Positions 57,501 through 64,000 of a stretch of 64,000 bases of DNA are shown here, in pieces. This DNA is from Laccaria trichodermophora (Eukaryota; Basidiomycota; Agaricomycetes; Agaricales; Hydnangiaceae). The notes beneath the pieces are model-generated. The model was given only the letters and a program-made list of their open reading frames with translations, was not told where the DNA came from and searched no databases. Location of the stretch: positions 186,001 through 250,000 of the forward strand of contig JACTVC010000034.1 of the NCBI GenBank assembly GCA_018417955.1, given 5' to 3'. Numbering within the stretch: the stretch's first letter is position 1; every line of letters starts with the position of its first letter. The translations under genes were made by a program, and so were the position numbers.

Positions 57501-58383
57501 CAAACCGGTTTTGACCGGTTCACGTTAACCGGTCTTTTTGCGGTCTTTACATTTCAAAAATAAAAGACCGTAACTGCAGGTCCGGTCTTTTGCGGTCTTG
57601 GTCTGGTCTGGTTACAGTCTTTTTCCAGTCACGAGACCGGACTTCCAAACACTAAATAAATGTCGCATTTGATTGAATGTTTGCTGCTCCATCCCACTCA
57701 TCATCCGCAATTTGAAAGCTCTGATGTTATTGTGATCTTTGTCCATCAAAATTTCATTTCCTATTGCTTCGAAGTTAGCAAGAGAAGTTACTTTCTTTGA
57801 ATGATGCACTGAGATCATACATAATAGCCTCTGATTGAGGACCTAGGAGGCCTTCCAAATCTTCAATCAGCTCTTCGGTTGTGACACTCCCCTCGATATC
57901 GAAATCAGGTGTTAAAAAAGATTCAAATTCGAGACCCGGCGAGATTGAATCCACACTTCCTGAATCATGATGATCTACTAAATCATCACTCACTTCGGAG
58001 CCGCTGGTGTCATGGTAACCCTCTGGGTCACTGCCATATTCCAGGCTTTTGACGGCATTGTTCACAGACCTGACCTCTCCACCAAAAATCTCATCCTCAT
58101 CATCAGCATCACTTTCGTCAACTCACAGCTCATATGGCACAAAAGTGTTGTCCAAGGGATGCTCAGGAGAGTGGAAACTGCCAGCTCTCTCAGAAGATTC
58201 AGCTGAATCGGAATCGCCTGTAGAAGATGCTATATATCTCTCATCTGCAATCCTATAGTGTCGAAGATGCTGTGTGCGACCAATGAAAGAAGTGCACTCT
58301 GGAGTGCAGTGACAATGTTTCTTTTGTTCCTTCTTTTTCTGATATTTGGATTGCTTTGCAATAGGGCTCCCAGATAGCGACAT
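54548..58383 (-). pseudogene. CACTA tnp2 transposase (Transposase_21), disrupted
   Basis: Pieces in order: 58383-58126 (zinc-like CHCTPEC, RTQHLRHYR), 58122-57790 (acidic), 57818-57655 (FEAIGNEILMDKDHNN), then 57080-55815 (YDCCINSCIAFTGKYANHTHCPHC, KNYNLPPEIRTH, LVPGPKQPKEIETF, GHNGFCPCRSCE, PWEGLHLFSENIIPALVKLW). Next come 55811-55640, an intron, 55580-55270 (ERLPVCILSIHGLLHV, MERYCGNL), 55223-54930 and 54847-54548 (KWGIIDRTGE). These match fungal tnp2 proteins along the whole length. Defects: TGA at 58125-58123, a frameshift near 57800, a 574-bp MITE at 57081-57654, and TGA replacing an expected Trp codon at 55814-55812. The product would cut and join the CACTA ends. Confidence 0.9.
57081..57654. 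mobile_element. hAT-type MITE (574 bp) with ACCGGT arrays
   Basis: Ends TAGTGTTTGAAAGTCCGGT and its near-exact inverse. A perfect 8-bp direct repeat AATAAATG lies at 57073-57080 and 57655-57662. The ends are dense in ACCGGT/AGACCG motifs; the core is AT-rich. Element plus target repeat is 582 nt, a multiple of three, and the transposase frame continues on the far side (QMRHLF then HHKLEI). Confidence 0.96.
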
Positions 58384-58597
58384 CACGGATGCAAGAGGCC
58401 AAGTCCTTTATTGATTGTTGTTTGAAATACAAGTTCTTTGATCGTGAGTTACTCACATCTTTTTGACTGAATTGACGAGGAAATGTGAACGCATATGCGA
58501 GTTTGTTTGTGTATTATACAGTGTATATCTTTCAAAGTTGTATCACGTGCCACCGTTTACTCTCAAGCTCAGTGATCATGGTCTTCTACTAACTCTC

Positions 58598-61470
58598 ATG
58601 CCTTCCAAGAAACTCAGCGATGTGGAGCGTCTTGCAGCGCTCGAAGCTGAGAACAAGCGTCTCAAGCGACAAGCTCAAGGTATGTGCAGATTTCACATGC
58701 CCAATTATGTGAAGTTAACTGCTCCTGGGAAGTGCAAAGCGCCAGGGTCCTCGAGAAGCCACAGCTTTCACCGACCGAAAATCTCATACAAAAACCTCAG
58801 GGAAGGGCTGGAAGGGAATACTCTACACGCATAGAGGTTGGCTTGAGTAGGAATAGATGGAATCGGCACCTTGTGCATATTTCCTTGGATCCTAACTTCT
58901 GCATCTAATGCGTGCAATCAGAGAATTATCTGAACAATAGCCCAGAAGTACTTCGAGAGTGGAGTGACATTGTCAAAGCAACGCAAGCCAGTCATGGAGA
59001 AGGTTGTTCTCCTAGTAAGTTGATCAGCATCATTATTTCCATACAGCGGCCTGACACATTTGCAGATACAAGCAGAGATTAATTTCTACCACCAGTTTCA
59101 AGATGGATGGCCCATTCGTGATATCATGGCCTGATATCTCTCGAACAAGTCTTCGCGCAACAAGCAGGACATAGAGGCAGAGCACAAGGACGCAAAAGCT
59201 GATTCACGAAAGCAGCGAAGGGATGCGTCTGAAAACTCTTCTGATGAAGAGGAAGGTGAGGACCAGGGGGATCAGGAGGATGAAGAGGACGGCAGAGGGG
59301 AGGATGAGCTGCATAAAGGGTATGACACCGATCATGAGGTGAAATGTTTGACGCATATATCGAAGCTTTTACCTCCTGACAATCATTTCTCGTAGAATTT
59401 GGCCAAAGGCAAGTGGAAAAGGAAGGGACCGTCACCCAGTAGGGGAAAGGTATGTACCTATGGTTATATATGCGCATTCATCTCTATTTTAAACACGTCC
59501 CTTAGAGGCAACGGGTTGTAGAATCACAAAAGAAGATTGACAAATCACTCCCTAAACCCGTTTGTTTCAATTATTGCATACACCTCACACTCTTGATTGA
59601 CAGCAGGCTCGAATCCGAGATGCCGAACCTGCAAAGAAGAAATCGGACAAGCGCGCTGCCAAGGTAACATCAAAATATCACTTACGATGATAGCTGATGT
59701 CTCTCAAGAAAACAAAACGCGCAAAAAGATTTAAAGCCAAGGTGAGAATATAAACGAATTTCTGCGGCATCCTTCATATCACTGGTTGTGCAGAAAAATA
59801 TCATAGTGTCGGATTCCGAAGATGGCGAACAAGTGAGTGAACACACATCTATATATTGGGGTCAAACCTGACTTCAAGCGGTTGTTTGAGGATATTTTTT
59901 TCGAGAACGCCTCAGAGCCTTGCTCTCCACAGGTAAATTGATGACTGTTCATGGATTTAGAAACTCAAGGTACCCTCTAGCGTCGTACAATGGTCTCTTT
60001 GGCAGTCGGAGAGAATTCACCCCGCCGATGCACAGATCTTGTTCATGCCAAGGGTAAGGCCGGTTCACACCAGGTGCGCTTGCCCAAATTCCCAGGCTGG
60101 CGCTCTCTCACATGTTACTAGGACCTCGCCGCAATTGATCATACAGATAATTGGGCTACCCGTTCAAAGGTAAGTGTGTAGACAAGCTCGTTCACTTCAT
60201 CTGAAGATCCTTCAGGGTAAAAGTGTCCAAGCTCTCTCAGAGCTGACCAACGCCAATAAATATTCGACCTTTCGCAATAACCTCCGCCTCATAAATCAAT
60301 GTCCCATGGTGGAATGTGGTGAAGATATGCCTGTTGAGCCTAGTGACGCGCTCATGGACCTCATTCATACCTACAACGACCTCAGATATGCTTCCGAGCC
60401 ATTCGATAATGGGGAGCATCTGACAGAAGTGAAGGATGCGATATGCATGGAGATTCGCGCTGGAAACATCAAGATGGATGGTCAGGATCAAGGTTGGCCT
60501 TCAGTCATCAACTTTCTTGATTTGCAAAGCCGCGTTCTGCTGATAATAAATACACACCTTAACCGATTTGTCGGTAACCGGAAGCAGATAACATCATCCC
60601 TAGCTTGGACAGATTTTTGTGAGAAGGTTCCAGACATCAACACCTTTCAGAAAGACCTTTCAATACAAAAATGAGTCACTTACCTCAAAAATGTGGGATA
60701 GTAGGTTTCTCTCTCTTTCCTATCCGTTCTTGTTGATTACATTCGCTTCAGTTTCGGCAGCATGGGCGCATTTGTAATCATGAACACACTTACTGCAGTG
60801 TGTCGTATATATCGTCCAGAGGTGTTCGCTCCTTTGGAACCATGGGAGTTTCTAGATTTTATCATCATTCCCCATGTGGCAACTTTCCTAATGGCTCAGG
60901 ATTACCACGACCATGACATTGATAAACCAGAATTCCTTGGCTGCTATTGTTGTATGTTATGGTGGAGCGCTGTGTATGGTAGGATCGTGTTTCCCTGGCC
61001 AAGGCAAGACAACAAGGACGCAACCATTATTGAAGAGGCAAATGAAAAATTATCAGTGTATTTGGATAAAGACTCTTTTCTCGCATAAGCTTTTTCATCC
61101 TTGCTCAAAACTCATCTGACAATTGTGACAGGATTACATCAAGTTAGAGAGGCCAAGAGAATATGTGAGTTTCGTCTTTTAACATAAGATTTCTCACATA
61201 ATCAATTGTTCCAGTCCAAACACCAAGATATCTCACTGAAGAGCCCATCCCCGAGCAATGCGTTGAAAGCACGTGTCCCAAGCATATCTGCAACATCACC
61301 CCACCGCTCTGAAGAACTCAGTCACGCTCCCAAAGGCGGGTACAACGAAAGGCGCGCCAGGTGTCAACTAACACTGGAACACATGGATTGTGATGTGGGT
61401 CGTCCAAATTTCCTTTGTAACATCTATTTATTGTCAACTCTAGCCTGTTGTCCCACCAAAAATAAGGGAT
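58598..61470 (+). pseudogene. second CACTA gene, multi-exon, with in-frame stop
   Basis: Divergent from the transposase. Exon 1 (58598-58679) begins MPSKKLSDVERLAALEAEN, a short coiled coil. Later exons include LIQKPQGRAGREY (about 58735-58835), FYHQFQDGWPIRDIM with an acidic tail (59065-59340), Lys-rich pieces to 59760 (KTKRAKRFKAK, SDSEDGEQ), HLKILQGKSVQALSELTNAN to SIQK (60181-60674), and GSMGAFVIMNTLTAVCRIYR to DKDSFLA (60757-61088). TGA at 59132-59134 follows DIMA. Unknown family, but PKPQGRAGR...Y and the coiled coil recur in basidiomycete proteins beside tnp2 genes. A DNA-binding accessory role analogous to plant TnpA is inference. Exon joins after 59100 are approximate. Confidence 0.6.
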
Positions 61471-62259
61471 AAAAAGCAACGGCCATGCCAGATCGAGACG
61501 CTAAAATCGGTCAGTGATCAGAAGTAGCGTCAGTATGGCCACTAACATTGTAGTACCCCCCCTCAGCCCCCTCTACCCACCCCGAAGGACGAACCAACTC
61601 GTACTCTCCGCTCCAAAACACGCTCAAAGGTAACAGCTGGGGTCATCGTACCCATATGTTTCTGATTGTGTTGAATGTAGGCCGTATGATGGTCTTTGTG
61701 CCCATAATCTTGTTCGCTGTCTTGCTTGCGGCTTTCGCATATATGCTAACTCTGTTAGGTCGCACTAATCCTCCTCTGACACACCGCTCTCCCCTGTTCT
61801 TAGAAATTCACACTTACTTCTCAACTTCTCCTCTCACATAACTTCCTCTTTCATGATGGGAATCTCTATTTTCGAGCCTTGCGGACATGTCCTTACTTAC
61901 CCACATTGCAGTACTACATGACTGCGCTTATGCTCCTGTGTATGGCCACCATCCATCCATATCGTAACGTGTAGTCCATAAATCCGAGTGTTTTTCACAC
62001 ATACAATTAAATGTCAGCTGAACATAAAATTGAGTGCAACTTTGTTATGAAAATCAATGTCTTTTGCTCATAAATTTGAATGACAATCTATCATGGATTG
62101 GAGTGTCAGCCTCTCGTCAAATTGAGTGTCAATTTCCCATCAAAATGAGTGATTTCAATGTCGCTTCGAGTGATTTTCGCAAACTAGAATTATGGTTAAA
62201 ATCACTCAATACTGTCACTCATTCTGAGCATATATGTCACTGACTTTACTGAGCAATTT
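61471..62259. other. CACTA right subterminal region
   Basis: Noncoding. From about 62020 it carries at least eight GAGTG(A/T) or CACTC motifs spaced roughly 20-40 bp, in both orientations, likely transposase-binding sites. Confidence 0.65.
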
Positions 62260-62293
62260 TCACTCAATCTAGGTGTTTTTCCTTCCCACAGTG
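62260..62293 (-). repeat. CACTA right terminal inverted repeat
   Basis: TCACTCAATC...CTTCCCACAGTG, the inverse of the left end with four mismatches in 34. Confidence 0.85.
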
Positions 62294-62436
62294 CACATGT
62301 TTTTTGATTACATGATGTTGCTTGTCAATACAGTTAGTTCCAAATAGAAGACATCATAAACATAATCTTGAATCTGCTTCAAGACGCTCCTGTAATCATG
62401 TATGTCAATATAATTTAAACTTTCTGTTGACCTAAG

Positions 62437-62928
62437 CAAGGGGGCCCCGGGATTTCAGAAACAACACGGGGTAGATTTTTTTTTGTAAGCTGTCTGTGAC
62501 GTCCCCCCCCCCCATTGCTCCTTCTAAATAAGGTATGTTTTCGTCCAAAAAGGGTATGTTTTTCCCACCACTCCTTTGAAGAAATTTCTGGCTGGTGGGC
62601 CATGAACCCATGAACCTTAAAATGAATTACTGCTCCCTTTTCAGGTGTACAAATCCAGCTTTTTTTCAATTTTACTTTTGCCATGCAATTCTGAGCTGAG
62701 CAAGAAAATTGGGAGGGATGACAGATTTTTCATTTCCCTTACACACTGACTTCCATGGTAAGTTATCAACTGTTCAACTGCATTGGAGGTGCCGTTGATG
62801 CATCTAGCATTGCTACAGGGCCCCAAATATAGATTTTCAAAGCTTATATACTAAATTTTGTTAAGGCCTGCCAGAGGTCCCCCCCCCACCTACCTCGGGT
62901 CATGGGTCGACATCCTGGGGCCCCCTTG
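62437..62928. mobile_element. hAT-type non-autonomous element (492 bp)
   Basis: Ends CAAGGGGGCCCC and GGGGCCCCCTTG, continuing with imperfect complementarity (GGGATTTC versus AGGATGTC). The near-perfect 8-bp repeat GACCTAAG / GACCTAAC lies at 62429-62436 and 62929-62936. Related in its ends to the 672-bp element at 13483. It contains C homopolymer runs and no transposase. Confidence 0.88.
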
Positions 62929-63019
62929 GACCTAACATAATCAAACTTCACATCACATCATCCATGTCTTTTGTTCTCTTTTCACCATCATCAACTATCA
63001 TACCAATTCATGATACACA

Positions 63020-63526
63020 ATGTCTAGTAGGTTCAAATTTGTTTTGCTTTGATCTATGTTAGACACTAAGCTCTTTCTACTTGCAGACAAGATTTCAATA
63101 ACAGTGAGTGTGTAGTTATATGAGTATGAACATATCTCAATTGTCTTTTAGACAGCAGACATACAAAGGGTGTTGGGATGCTCAGAGGCATTTTCTAGGC
63201 ATTGGAAGGTGAGTGTAACCATTGTGTTTTGACTGTCTCACACTGACATGCTTATTTCTTGTTTTTCTCTTCAAGGAAACCCTCAGGGAGGTGATGCAAA
63301 AACATCTCAATTGCAGCAGAACATTTGATGATCAACTTGATAACATCAAGACATGTGAAGAGAAAGTAAGTTGTTTTTGATGATAGAACTTTTTTTTTCC
63401 TTTTTCAGTCATCATTCATTGGTGTGTTTTCAGGCATGGGCGCAGTATCTGAACCTCCTCATAACTGGGGATGCTAAAAAGGCGAAAGGAACTGGCCCTT
63501 GTCTATATGCAAAAGATGTTCAATAA
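63020..63526 (+). CDS. small five-exon gene, 87 aa, unknown
   Basis: Exons 63020-63030, 63087-63103, 63156-63208, 63276-63365 and 63434-63526 join in frame (264 nt), all with GT-AG introns of 52-68 nt. The protein starts MSSRQDFNNTDIQRVLGCSE and is soluble-looking, with many Lys and three Cys (LNCSRTFD, IKTCEEK). No domain is recognised. It starts about 90 bp from the hAT element. The ending (GTGPCLYAKDVQ) may be premature, with later exons lost. It is supported only by the coherent splice pattern. Confidence 0.45.
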
Positions 63527-64000
63527 CAACAGACATAACCGTTCATGGACCAATTCAGGAGGTGGGGCAATGGTTCCTCTTGACAGTCCTAAGGTGTGTC
63601 AATTGAAAAAGGTAACATTTAGTATGTTAATGGATAATGCACACCTTTTAGAATACTACAAGGCAATGGTTGGGATGAGATAGTCATCAGACTTCATGAA
63701 GACTGACTTTGTATTTGCAGGAGGTTGATGCAAATTCAGATATGGAGGACCATTTGTGACATGTCAAAGCAGTGATGTATCTTCCCCTGTTATCCCAATT
63801 TCCACTGCCCATTGCTGCCTGGGTTAATGTTTTTTCAGTATGTAGTTTCATAACTGATGTTGTGTTGAGTGTGGTGACAAATATTGGGCAGGGTTTAGGA
63901 TGGAGGGAAGCATAAGAGAGTGAGCCATACCAAGTGCAGGCTGATGATGTCATCAAATCCAAAGAAGAAGTACATTGTATTTGTTCTTTGGTTTATGTGG
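63527..64000. other. no supported gene
   Basis: 3' flank of the small gene. Frames at 63471-63683 (+) and 63687-63962 (-) have no domain. Confidence 0.4.

Larger units (their letters stand above)
46817..62293. mobile_element. 15.5-kb CACTA (EnSpm) DNA transposon
   Basis: The left end CACTGTGGGAAGTAAAAG and the inverse of the right end CACTGTGGGAAGGAAAAA agree at 30 of the first 34 positions. Both continue into repeated TGAGTGA/TCACTCA subterminal motifs, frequent at 46849-46900 and 62000-62270. Between them lie a Transposase_21 (tnp2) gene and a second multi-exon gene, both typical of fungal CACTA elements. CA follows each terminus outward as a possible 2-bp target repeat; no matching 3-bp repeat is seen. 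The transposase is broken, so this copy cannot move by itself. The size is large for the superfamily and leaves 7 kb (47753-54274) of unassigned cargo. Confidence 0.85.

Noticed and set aside
46814..62296. 3-bp target repeat for the CACTA element
   Set aside because: The outward triplets are ACA and CAC, which do not match; only a CA dinucleotide is shared.

Overview
The window reads as a repeat-rich stretch of a filamentous basidiomycete (agaricomycete-type) genome. The genes carry many 45-65 nt GT-AG introns. The families seen are typical of such fungi: F-box/LRR proteins, a fungal CACTA (Transposase_21) transposase, a DUF6589 fragment, a TLC-type membrane protein, a GT8 glycosyltransferase, small secreted proteins and Ty1/copia elements. 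No prokaryotic, organellar or tRNA/rRNA feature was found.

Layout. 1-3990 is four neighbouring tandem arrays (156, 165, 14 and about 35 bp units), of which at least two share a core. 4855-8431 is a copy of a CACTA terminal region abutting a truncated copia element with one LTR. 9557-15268 holds an F-box gene and an F-box/LRR gene split by two hAT-type insertions. This block is duplicated at 20611-24672, where the second F-box/LRR copy is split by a gene-carrying TIR element with a 9-bp target repeat. A TLC-type gene (17844-18835) sits between long inverted repeats. 24856-25425 is a hAT MITE. 25596-31863 is a complete copia element (311-bp LTRs, CAGTA target repeat) with three in-frame TGA codons. 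33999-36207 is a tandem pair of genes, one intact and one dead. 36664-37814 is a Golgi-type GT8 enzyme. 40156-45624 holds two tandem secreted-protein genes that share a promoter and first exon; the second contains a duplicated 116-residue Cys-bracketed domain flanking His/Met-rich repeats. 46215-46816 is a truncated alpha-carbonic anhydrase that abuts the left end of a 15.5-kb CACTA transposon (46817-62293). That transposon contains a tnp2-type transposase, itself interrupted by a hAT MITE, and a second gene. 62437-62928 is another hAT MITE, followed by a small five-exon gene.

How it fits together. Most of the window is mobile DNA nested in host genes. At three loci the insertion plus its target repeat, when subtracted, brings the host reading frame back into register, so the insertions hit frames that were open. 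Most in-frame stops identified are TGA. In the tandem gene pair, where the intact paralogue can be compared directly, both stops are C-to-T changes. This suggests methylation or RIP-like mutation. The likely functional host genes are the TLC protein, the 273-residue protein, GT8 and the two secreted proteins, with the F-box gene uncertain.
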